DNA of 36,581 nucleotides from Planctomycetia bacterium. GTDB lineage: Bacteria; Planctomycetota; Planctomycetia; Gemmatales; Gemmataceae. A program made the position numbers and the translations under genes. Under the pieces are notes generated by a model. That model had not been told where the DNA came from, did no database searches, and saw nothing but the letters and a program-made list of their open reading frames with translations. Positions 13,160 through 20,043 of this stretch are shown piece after piece. Position 1 is the stretch's first letter. Each line of letters starts with the position of its first letter. The stretch spans positions 1 through 36,581 of the forward strand of contig SXID01000139.1 of assembly GCA_005772955.1 (NCBI GenBank). The letters are read 5' to 3'.

Positions 13160-14467
13160 CTACCCGACCTGCGCTGCAACGGCCGACGCCAGCTCCAAGT
13201 TCTTCTCGGCGTAGACCTGCGTCACGTCGGCACGGGCGTGGCCGAGCAGCACCTGGGCGGCCTCCAGGCCGTGCTGCTTGCGAACCCGTGTCGCGAACGT
13301 GTGGCGTAGCTGGTTCGGGTGCCAGCGGTGGGACTTCTGCCAAGTCTTTACTTCTGCCCGCCGCATCTCGTCAAGCCGCCCCCACCATGCCGCCACGGAT
13401 TCGGTATCACGGCGAGCGAGCTGGCCCGGCGGCGGGAACGCCTTATCGCACGCGCGGTCGATGGCGTGCCCGTAGGTGTTCACGTCGTACATGTCGGCCG
13501 GGGTCCGCTTCGGATTCTTCTTCCGCACCTTGGCGTTGCGGGCCATGTGCGACGGGTAGCGGGGCGTCTTCCGCATTTGGCCCCGCTGGGCGTGCAGTTC
13601 TTCGACGGCCCGGACGGGCGAAAACAAGTACGCGCCGATGTCCGGGGTGAAGAACTCCTTGAGCAGCGCCTGCGCCTTCGGCCCGATGGCGACGGTGCGG
13701 GTCTTGCCCCGCCACGCGGTCTTGTGGTGCGCCGGCGTGTACAACCAGACGTCCCCGCCGGTGTCGATGTCGGACCGCCGGAGCGCGCAGGCTTCGCCCG
13801 GCCGACATCCCGTCAGCCTCTGGAACTCGACTAGCCCGCGAACGTGCCGGTTGAGAAACGGCAGCGTGGCCTCGACCACGGAGTCCGCGACCGACTCCAC
13901 CGGCTTCGACTCCCGCACCCCCGAACGCCCCCGCTGGAGGCCCTGGACCGTCGCGAGGGCCTGATGCACCGCGACCGGGACCAGCTCCTCCGAGGCGGCC
14001 CACTTGAACATCCGGCGTACACGCCCGATGCGCTGGTTCACCAGCGACCGGCACCAGCCCACGTCGATGAACTTCTGCCGCACGGCCTTCAGCGTCAGCG
14101 GGCCGAAGTCTGCGGCGGCGGTGTCGCCGTACAGTTCACGGACGTACCGGATGATAAGCGTGTACTCGTCCAGTTCGTGGGTCGGGCTGCCGTCGGCCCG
14201 GCGGTAGTGCCGCTCGGCGTGATCGAGGAAGGCGAGCATCAACTCGTTGACACTCACCCCCGTGTCGCGGGCGGCGGATGCGGTGTTGGGTGCGGTTTCG
14301 AGTTCGAGTTGGAGCCGGGCGAACGCAGTGCGGGATTCGGGGGAGTCGTACTGGCCCGGAAGGAGTTTCTGCTGGCGGATTCCGGCCGTGTCGGTCCAGA
14401 CGGCGCGGCCCCGCCCGGATTGTTTGTGGTGCAGGTACGAGGGGGTGGGTTTGCGTCGAGCGCTCAC
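13160..14467 (-). CDS. Tyrosine-type site-specific recombinase (integrase)
   Basis: 435 residues from a GTG at 14467 with AAGGAA at proper spacing. It has an N-terminal core-binding (SAM-like) domain at about 70-180. The C-terminal catalytic domain carries R222 (TGCRPGEA), K249 (HHKT), the HxxR box as WHPNQLRHTFATR (R388; the usual His is Asn385 with His383 two residues before), H410 (LLGHA) and the nucleophile Y419 (VTQVYAEK). The length and set of residues suggest an active enzyme. It is transcribed away from tRNA-Phe, 120 bp distant, the usual arrangement for an element integrated at a tRNA gene. A perfect palindrome lies just upstream of the start and probably controls it. Confidence 0.9.
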   Translation of the reverse strand: MSARRKPTPSYLHHKQSGRGRAVWTDTAGIRQQKLLPGQYDSPESRTAFARLQLELETAPNTASAARDTGVSVNELMLAFLDHAERHYRRADGSPTHELDEYTLIIRYVRELYGDTAAADFGPLTLKAVRQKFIDVGWCRSLVNQRIGRVRRMFKWAASEELVPVAVHQALATVQGLQRGRSGVRESKPVESVADSVVEATLPFLNRHVRGLVEFQRLTGCRPGEACALRRSDIDTGGDVWLYTPAHHKTAWRGKTRTVAIGPKAQALLKEFFTPDIGAYLFSPVRAVEELHAQRGQMRKTPRYPSHMARNAKVRKKNPKRTPADMYDVNTYGHAIDRACDKAFPPPGQLARRDTESVAAWWGRLDEMRRAEVKTWQKSHRWHPNQLRHTFATRVRKQHGLEAAQVLLGHARADVTQVYAEKNLELASAVAAQVG

Positions 14468-14484
14468 GTTGCGGGTTCCTTACC

Positions 14485-14513
14485 GCGAACTGTGGAACGA
14501 TTCCACAGTTCGC
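14485..14513. promoter_or_regulatory. Palindromic operator upstream of the integrase
   Basis: GCGAACTGTGGAA (14485-14497) and its exact complement (14501-14513) flank a 3-nt centre. The site begins 18 bp upstream of the integrase GTG, on the leader. A perfect dyad at this distance fits a repressor or integrase autoregulation site; the binding protein is unknown. Confidence 0.6.
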
Positions 14514-14586
14514 CCGGTTTGGAAGCCGCGCCCGGAGGACTCCGGGGTAAGCGTGAAACGCTTCGGCTGACAGGCTTTACTTCGAG

Positions 14587-14659
14587 TGGGCAGTCCCGGG
14601 GTTGAACCGGGGACCTAGCGATTTTCAGTCGCTCGCTCTACCAACTGAGCTAACTGCCC
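14587..14659 (-). tRNA. tRNA-Phe (GAA)
   Basis: 73 nt on the minus strand fold into a full cloverleaf. Acceptor GGGCAGT pairs with ACTGCCC, the D-arm is GCTC-AGTTGGTA-GAGC, the anticodon stem is AGCGA/TCGCT with loop CTGAAAA (anticodon GAA at 14624-14626), and the T-arm is CCCGG-TTCAACC-CCGGG. The discriminator base is A and CCA is not encoded. It is followed by the integrase-bearing region, so it is the likely insertion target. Confidence 0.95.
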
Positions 14660-14674
14660 CAAATACCAGTTGTG

Positions 14675-14703
14675 TTTATAAAGCCGTAGCGAAGAAGCGT
14701 CAA
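14675..14703 (-). promoter_or_regulatory. Sigma-70-type promoter of tRNA-Phe
   Basis: Minus strand: TTGACG (14703-14698), 17 nt, TATAAA (14680-14675), 15 bp before the tRNA 5' end. Its -35 element lies inside the hairpin at 14683-14731. Confidence 0.65.
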
Positions 14704-14731
14704 CCACCCGGTTGCGGTTCTTCGCTACGGC
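14683..14731. repeat. Long inverted repeat between the divergent promoters
   Basis: GCCGTAGCGAAGAA (14683-14696) and its exact complement (14718-14731) form the outer stem, and pairing continues imperfectly inwards to a small loop. It separates the tRNA-Phe promoter from the phosphatase promoter at 14741 and may insulate the two transcripts. Confidence 0.6.
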
Positions 14732-14740
14732 ACCTTCCGG

Positions 14741-14768
14741 TTGACACACCTGAGCCGATGTGTATTAG
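14741..14768 (+). promoter_or_regulatory. Sigma-70-type promoter of the phosphatase/permease operon
   Basis: TTGACA (14741-14746), 16 nt, TATTAG (14763-14768), about 70 bp before the phosphatase start. This is the best consensus match in this part of the window. Confidence 0.65.
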
Positions 14769-14839
14769 TGTCGCACTCTTACTTTCGACACATTCCCGCG
14801 GCGAGCGGGTGTCACGGTTCCCCGCAACAGCAGGCAGGG

Positions 14840-15496
14840 ATGCGGAACGTATTGCGGTGGTTCCTCGGTGCGGTCGTGGTGGCGGTGGTGCTCGCGCCGC
14901 CGGCGGCACTCTACCGCGCGCGGTACATCGAGGCAAAACGCTTTCGGGAAGTGGAGCCGGGCCGATTGTACCGTTCCGGCCAGATGACCGCGGCCGGGTT
15001 CCGCGAGTACGTCGACCTCTACGGCATCAAGATGGTCGTGAACCTGCAACACGAGAACCCGGACCCGTTGCTGCCCGACAACTGGCTCGGCAAGGGGAAG
15101 ATTCGCGAGAGCGAGTTGTGCAAGCAACTCGGCATCGAGTACCGGCTCATCACGCCTGATGTGCTGCCGCCAGGCAACACACTCGATAAGGAACCGCCAG
15201 CCGTGCAGGAGTGGCTCGACCTGCTCGCCGACGAGAAGAACTACCCCATCCTGCTGCATTGCAAGGCCGGTCTACACCGCACCGGGCGGCTCACCGCAAT
15301 TTACCGCATGGAGTACCATGGGTGGTCGCAGGGCGAGGCGCTCCGCGAACTCCGAGCCAACGGATATGGGTACGTCGCCGCCAGTGAGGGCGACGAGTTC
15401 ATCATCCAGTTCCTCCAGAACTACAAGCCGCGATCGAAGAACGAGCGCGCGGTCGTGGGGGCCGCAACGGGAATGGCGGGAGGGGCGCGCCCGTGA
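14840..15496 (+). CDS. Membrane-anchored dual-specificity/tyrosine phosphatase
   Basis: 218 residues from the ATG at 14840, chosen because the membrane anchor begins there and CAGGG precedes it. Residues about 5-25 form a membrane anchor, so the enzyme probably faces the periplasm. GRLYRSGQMTAAGFREYVDL is typical of bacterial DSP-like phosphatases. The active-site loop is HCKAGLHRTGR (C141 the nucleophile, R147 binding phosphate), and a TPD (D107) is a candidate general acid. The natural substrate is unknown. The stop overlaps the GTG start of the LptF/LptG-type permease by 4 bp, so both are made together; a link to envelope or LPS assembly is inferred from this. Confidence 0.85.
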   Translation: MRNVLRWFLGAVVVAVVLAPPAALYRARYIEAKRFREVEPGRLYRSGQMTAAGFREYVDLYGIKMVVNLQHENPDPLLPDNWLGKGKIRESELCKQLGIEYRLITPDVLPPGNTLDKEPPAVQEWLDLLADEKNYPILLHCKAGLHRTGRLTAIYRMEYHGWSQGEALRELRANGYGYVAASEGDEFIIQFLQNYKPRSKNERAVVGAATGMAGGARP

Positions 15497-16596
15497 TTAC
15501 CGCCCTCGACCGAATGTTCCTGGTCACCTTTTTCCGGTCGTACCTGATCGTGCTGGTCAGCCTGATCTCGCTGTTTGTCGTGATCGACCTGTTCACGCAC
15601 CTCGACGACTTCATGAACAAGCCGGGCGGGTTCGCTGCGTCGATCCACCATATCGTCGTGTACTACGGCAACCGCGTCCCGGAGTTGTTCGACCTGCTCG
15701 GCAACTTCATCACGCTGATGGCCGCCGCGTTCACCGTGGCCTGGATGCAGCGGAACAACGAACTGCTGCCGCTGCTGTCAACTGGCGTGCCGACCCGCCG
15801 CGCCGTGCGCCCGGTGTTCATCGGCGCCGCGCTCACACTGGCGTTCGGACCACTGAACCAACAGTTCGTGATTCCCGTAGTCGCGGACCAACTGACCATT
15901 CAGCGTGACGACCCAGAGCGGGCCAAGGCGCAGGCTCTGATGGGCGCCTATGACGCCAGCGGCATCCACATGGAAGGGTTCGCGGGGTTCCGCAAGGACC
16001 GGCGTGTGGAACGGATGAACATCACGTTCCCAGAGAACTCGCCCAGCGGAATGTTGCACATGACCGCCGAGGAAGCGGTGTTCGTGCCAAAGCGCGGCGA
16101 CGACCCGCTCACCGGTGGGTGGCTCCTCACCCGCACCGCCCCCGATTCGTTCGACGGCCCGCTGCCGACCAACCTCGCGGCCCTCGGCACCGGCCGGTTC
16201 TTCCTCAAGGTACAGGACGCGGATTACGACGCCGTGTGCCGCGGCGGGTCGTGGTACCTCTACGCATCAACCACGAACCTGCGAGAGATGCTCCTCGACC
16301 CGGAACCGCGTCGGAGAGGGAAAATGGCTGTGCTGTTCCACGGACGCGTGACTCGCCCGTTCGTCGGGATGTTGATGGTGGTGTTCGGGCTATCGGTAAT
16401 TCTCGCGAACCCGAACAGGCACGTGATCATCAGCTCCGGGATGTGCCTGCTGGTGTCAAGCGGGATCTTCCTGTTCGTGATCGCGTGTAAGTACCTGGGC
16501 GACCAGGATGTACTACCCGCGGCGCTGGCCGCGTGGCTCCCAGTGATCGTGTTCGGCCCACCCGCGCTGGTCGCGTTCGACTCCGTCCACACGTAG
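15493..16596 (+). CDS. LptF/LptG (YjgP/YjgQ) family permease
   Basis: 367 residues from the GTG at 15493. Layout as in the family: two membrane helices at the N-terminus (about 8-30 and 50-75, LDRMFLVTFFRSYLIVLVSL at the start), another near 100-115, a periplasmic beta-jellyroll domain (about 120-265), and helices at the C-terminus (about 285-365). The motif FTVAWMQRNNELLPLLSTGV matches the coupling-helix region that contacts the LptB ATPase. Family role: with LptB it extracts lipopolysaccharide from the inner membrane for export. Only one of the usual F/G pair is here, so which subunit it is cannot be said. The coupled phosphatase gene upstream is unusual. Confidence 0.9.
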   Translation: MITALDRMFLVTFFRSYLIVLVSLISLFVVIDLFTHLDDFMNKPGGFAASIHHIVVYYGNRVPELFDLLGNFITLMAAAFTVAWMQRNNELLPLLSTGVPTRRAVRPVFIGAALTLAFGPLNQQFVIPVVADQLTIQRDDPERAKAQALMGAYDASGIHMEGFAGFRKDRRVERMNITFPENSPSGMLHMTAEEAVFVPKRGDDPLTGGWLLTRTAPDSFDGPLPTNLAALGTGRFFLKVQDADYDAVCRGGSWYLYASTTNLREMLLDPEPRRRGKMAVLFHGRVTRPFVGMLMVVFGLSVILANPNRHVIISSGMCLLVSSGIFLFVIACKYLGDQDVLPAALAAWLPVIVFGPPALVAFDSVHT

Positions 16597-16597
16597 C

Positions 16598-16698
16598 GGA
16601 AGTTGCGAGTTGCGAGTCACGAGTGGTGAGAAAAGGCAAAGACCAGACACGCGGCTGCATTCACTCGTTACTCGCGACTCAAATCTCTCGCAACTTCC
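16598..16698. repeat. Roughly 100-bp element with 12-bp perfect inverted ends
   Basis: GGAAGTTGCGAG (16598-16609) and its exact complement (16687-16698) bound a region with further pieces of the same motif (GCGAGTCACGAGT; ACTCGCGACTC). It lies directly after the permease stop. It resembles a small non-coding palindromic element; other copies were not seen in this window. Confidence 0.5.
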
Positions 16699-16700
16699 CG

Positions 16701-16729
16701 TTGACCGGTTCGCTCGCCCACGCTATGAC
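16701..16729 (+). promoter_or_regulatory. Promoter of the SurA-like gene
   Basis: TTGACC (16701-16706), 17 nt, TATGAC (16724-16729), about 80 bp before the ATG at 16809. A reasonable sigma-70 match; transcription not shown. Confidence 0.5.
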
Positions 16730-16808
16730 CCGCGACCTTTGTAGACCGAGGTGTTCGCTTCGTGGGGGAACGAACGGGACACCCAGAACGCTTTGGAGGA
16801 AGTCCGAG

Positions 16809-17870
16809 ATGCGCAAGTCGATTCGCGTGGCCGCGGCCCTTGTTCTCGGTTCGGCCCTGGCCGCGTCGGCCGCAGCCCAACCACCGGGCACGCCGCCCGT
16901 CACACTACCACCGGTCTCGCCCATCGCGCCGCTGGTGACGCCGGCGTCCAAGACGCCCGAAACGCGGCCCACGGGCAACGCCGCGACCGTCAACGGAAAG
17001 GCCATTCCCGAGGTCGCCGTGTACCGCGCGCTGCGTCAGTTCCCGGTAGCACACCGCGACCTGGCCCGCAAAGAGATCATGGCTCACCTGATCGAGAATG
17101 CCCTCATCGACGAGTACCTCACCCTGCTCAAGATGACCGTCGAAGAAAAGGACGTGGACAAACTCATCGCGGACCTGAAGAAGGAACTGACCGACGCGAA
17201 GAAGGACTACGTCAGCGAACTCGAAACGATGATGCTCACCCAGGCCGAGTTCCGGTCCGAGGTAACGGCCCAGATGAAGTGGGAGAAGTTCGTCCAGCAG
17301 CAGGGCACCGACCCGGCCCTGAAGCAACTGTTCGACAGCAGCCCGGACGTGTTCGACGGCACGCAGGTCCGCGCCCGCCACATCCTCATGACACCCGGCA
17401 CCGACGAAGCCAAGCAGAAAGACGCGGCCCAGAAGTTGCGCGGCATCAAGCAGGTTGTCGAGGCGGAGGCCAAGAAGGCTGTTGACGCGCTGCCACAAAC
17501 CGCGGACGCGCTCGCCAAAGCTCAGGCGGAGGCCAACCGGACCGACGAACTCTTCGCGGCCTACGCGAAGGAATACAGCACCTGCCCATCGAAGAAGGAC
17601 GGCGGGGATCTCAACTTCTTCCCGCGCGCTGGGGCAATGGTCGAGCCGTTCGCGAAGGCCGCATTCGCGCTGAAGGCCTACGAGATGAGTGACGTGGTTG
17701 CCACCGAGTTCGGCTACCACTTGATCCTCGTGACCCAGCGCCGCCAGGGCGCACCCAAGAAGTTCGAGGACGTGAAGGAAGACGTGCGGATGCTCTACGC
17801 CATGCGAATCCGCGAGTCCGTCATCGCCATGATGAAGCCGAAGGCGCAGATCACCATCACGCCGAAGTAA
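16809..17870 (+). CDS. SurA/PrsA-like periplasmic peptidyl-prolyl isomerase
   Basis: 353 residues from the ATG at 16809, with GGAGG about 10 nt upstream. A signal peptide (MRKSIRVAAALVLGSALAAS, then AAAQ) is followed by a Pro/Thr-rich linker. A SurA-N-like helical chaperone domain comes next (about 55-170: NGKAIPEVAVYRALRQFPVA). The parvulin PPIase domain (about 180-335) shows VRARHILM, KEYSTCPSKKDGGDLNFF and FGYHLILVTQRR. A long charged helical insertion lies inside the PPIase domain at about 195-245. It helps outer-membrane or exported proteins fold in the periplasm. It has its own promoter and ends at a strong hairpin. Confidence 0.85.
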   Translation: MRKSIRVAAALVLGSALAASAAAQPPGTPPVTLPPVSPIAPLVTPASKTPETRPTGNAATVNGKAIPEVAVYRALRQFPVAHRDLARKEIMAHLIENALIDEYLTLLKMTVEEKDVDKLIADLKKELTDAKKDYVSELETMMLTQAEFRSEVTAQMKWEKFVQQQGTDPALKQLFDSSPDVFDGTQVRARHILMTPGTDEAKQKDAAQKLRGIKQVVEAEAKKAVDALPQTADALAKAQAEANRTDELFAAYAKEYSTCPSKKDGGDLNFFPRAGAMVEPFAKAAFALKAYEMSDVVATEFGYHLILVTQRRQGAPKKFEDVKEDVRMLYAMRIRESVIAMMKPKAQITITPK

Positions 17871-17897
17871 CGAGGCATTTCGAGCAGTTCCAGGAAT

Positions 17898-17949
17898 GGC
17901 GGGACGGAGTCGGTTGGTGGAGGCAACCACCAACCGACTCCGTCCCGCC
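17898..17949. terminator. 23-bp perfect hairpin between convergent genes
   Basis: Arms 17898-17920 and 17927-17949 are exact complements around a 6-nt loop. It lies 27 bp after the SurA-like stop and 30 bp before the stop of the convergent small gene, so it probably ends transcription from both sides. No T-run follows. Confidence 0.7.
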
Positions 17950-17979
17950 GTTCGCTATGCGGCTGTTCACGCTGCCCCA

Positions 17980-18216
17980 CTACCCCACGAGGGCATATAA
18001 ACTGTTTCGTAGCTCGGCTCTCTTGCCCTGGTCCATCACATACAGCTCCAGGGCGGCACTCAGTGGTAATATCATCTGAGACAGGTCCGGTGGCCCAAAC
18101 GTGTCCGGCGTGGCTGCGGTGTGCTTCAACCGTCGCGACAGCACACCGTTCGCTGTCTCCTCTCCGACGTAACGGGCTGCGGTTCGAAGCAGCCTGCTGA
18201 AAAATGGACTAGGCAT
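17980..18216 (-). CDS. Small hypothetical protein coupled to the chemoreceptor-like gene
   Basis: 78 residues from the ATG at 18216, which overlaps the stop of the upstream gene by 8 bp; this overlap decides the start. It begins MPSPFFSRLLRTAARYVGEE and has a helical tail ending NSLYALVG. No membrane segment and no recognised family. Translational coupling suggests it works with the membrane protein at 18209. Confidence 0.5.
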   Translation of the reverse strand: MPSPFFSRLLRTAARYVGEETANGVLSRRLKHTAATPDTFGPPDLSQMILPLSAALELYVMDQGKRAELRNSLYALVG

Positions 18217-19534
18217 GTGCCAGTACCTCCTGCTTCGGTGCCGGTTCGAGTTGAGTAACTGGATGGCCATGCACGAGCGATTCCAGCTCACCCACGGACA
18301 TTCGCATCTCATCAGCGTGGGCGTTCAGTTCTTCGCAAATGATCGCCGCTTCCTCGGACGTGGCGGTACCACGCTGGCTGGCTTCCGCGATGCGGTTCAC
18401 GCTCGAAGCTAACAAGGTGGCGCCTGGTCCCAGTCTCCTCACCAGCGCCGTTAGTGGTCGAATGATGCTGAGAGTTACCAGCAACGCAAGCACACTCGCA
18501 ACGAGTACCGCCAGACTCGCCAGCGTCAGCGACCGGGTCCGACGCGTGGTGTAATGATCGATCCGCTTGTCCAGGAGTACGTCGAGTTCTCCCACGCCCA
18601 CAGTCCACAACTGGAAACTCTCGTCATGGGCTTTCAGGCCCGCCGCCACATATTCCGCTTCCGTGACCTTGGGTGCGGAGGGATCACTTACTTGTCGCGT
18701 CATCTGGATGAAGCGAGTCAAGGCCTCCTTGTAGGCGGCAACGGCCGGAGGCAATTTCTCCTTGAGCGTGGGGCTATCCCCGTAGAAGTTAGCATCTTCA
18801 TTCAGTGATGTCTGGACGCTCGCGGTGATTCGATCCAGATCGGATTCCAACATCGCGGCGTGAACCACCAGTTGCATCTGCTCCTCTCGGGTAGCAACGC
18901 CACGTGCCAGCACCTCGCGTCCGTACAGCACCACCCGCGCGGTTCGCTCCTGAACCTGGGGCAGTCCCAGGAGGGTGACATCCATCAGATAGTAACTGTC
19001 CAGATCCGGATCGAGGATCAGATTCGAGGTGTCACCACAATGGGTGATCATGGTGCGGATGTCTGTCACCAACTTTCCGTACCGTGTGTCAAGATCCTCG
19101 GGTAGCTTGCGAGCATCCTTGACCTTGGCCAACTCTGCCGTGATCGCCTGCCATTGCTCTTTGACAATCTTGACTTTGCATTGGCTCCGATCCCGCTTTT
19201 GCAGGCCTTCTTCGGTGAACTGAAGATCGACCCCAAGGCGTTCGTCCTCGCCTTCCAGGGCCGTGAAGGCCCGATCTACTTTCGCACTCACCGCCTGGAC
19301 TTCGGCCGGCGTGGCCCCGCCATGCACCAGAATCTGATGCCGCTCCACTCCGTCGAGTAGGCCCTCCAGCGGTCGCTGGTAGGCATCGCCTTTCCGTTCT
19401 GCCTCAGCGAAGTTAATGAACTCGTTGATACTACCGACAAACAGGTAGAGCAGGACGCCGATGGGCAGCACATACGTGGTTGCCACAAGGACGAGCTTGC
19501 TCGTGATGCTGACCCGCCGTTTCGAAGCAGACAT
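18209..19534 (-). CDS. Chemoreceptor-like membrane sensor lacking the signalling hairpin
   Basis: 441 residues from the ATG at 19534 (an upstream in-frame start adds a non-conserved basic stretch). The first membrane helix is at about 12-34, a roughly 300-residue helical periplasmic domain follows, and the second membrane helix is at 335-359 (SLTLASLAVLVASVLALLVT). After SIIRPL there is no complete HAMP and no MCP signalling tip. The remaining 80 residues read RIAEASQRGTATSEEAAIIC, EELNAHADEMRMSVGELESLV, which is the last methylation helix of an MCP. So the cytoplasmic part looks internally deleted down to its final helix. It may act as a sensor for another output or be a remnant. The coupled small gene downstream (17980) could be its partner. 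No che genes are nearby. Confidence 0.75.
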   Translation of the reverse strand: MSASKRRVSITSKLVLVATTYVLPIGVLLYLFVGSINEFINFAEAERKGDAYQRPLEGLLDGVERHQILVHGGATPAEVQAVSAKVDRAFTALEGEDERLGVDLQFTEEGLQKRDRSQCKVKIVKEQWQAITAELAKVKDARKLPEDLDTRYGKLVTDIRTMITHCGDTSNLILDPDLDSYYLMDVTLLGLPQVQERTARVVLYGREVLARGVATREEQMQLVVHAAMLESDLDRITASVQTSLNEDANFYGDSPTLKEKLPPAVAAYKEALTRFIQMTRQVSDPSAPKVTEAEYVAAGLKAHDESFQLWTVGVGELDVLLDKRIDHYTTRRTRSLTLASLAVLVASVLALLVTLSIIRPLTALVRRLGPGATLLASSVNRIAEASQRGTATSEEAAIICEELNAHADEMRMSVGELESLVHGHPVTQLEPAPKQEVLAHA

Positions 19535-20043
19535 AGATCTTGCACCTTTCTCGACAAAATCGATGTGAAACTGGTTGTGAACTGCATTCCGTCGGTGCAT
19601 CACTCGTGGTGCCGAGTACTTGCAGCATGTCGGATATCAGCAGCGCCGGCGACCTGGGAACTGCTTCCCCTGACAGCAACTGCTGATCTCGGAACTCTTG
19701 CCATCCAACCACGACTGCGAGTGTGCTACCCCAACACCATCGGACAGACGACGCGACCTGGGTAGGAATCACCTGATCCCACGAACGCACGTGATCGACA
19801 GATCGACGACTGCGTTATCGAAGCTCCTGGCGGATTATTGCCGAGCAACGGAAATATTCTGGGCGTGAGTCGCGATTAGATAGCGATTAGATAGTAAGAA
19901 TCTCCTGTGGTCTCCACAGGAGATGCTCCCGGCATTCGCTCGCGGCGTGAGAGGTTTCTAGGTGGTTGTTGATAAGGCTACAGGGGAAACGCCTGTCAGC
20001 TCCAGCGTGGTCATGGCGTCGGAGAAGTTAGCTGCGATCAGGG
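19535..20043. other. 509-bp intergenic region with a small tandem repeat and a hairpin
   Basis: I see no convincing gene. It holds a perfect 11-bp tandem duplication, GCGATTAGATA twice (19872-19882 and 19883-19893), directly followed by a 10-bp perfect hairpin (TCTCCTGTGG 19901-19910 with 19914-19923). The region should carry the promoter of the chemoreceptor-like gene and the end of the GTPase operon transcribed from the right on the same strand. The hairpin is 120 bp from the GTPase stop and could terminate it. The rest is featureless and less GC-rich than the genes. Confidence 0.5.
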
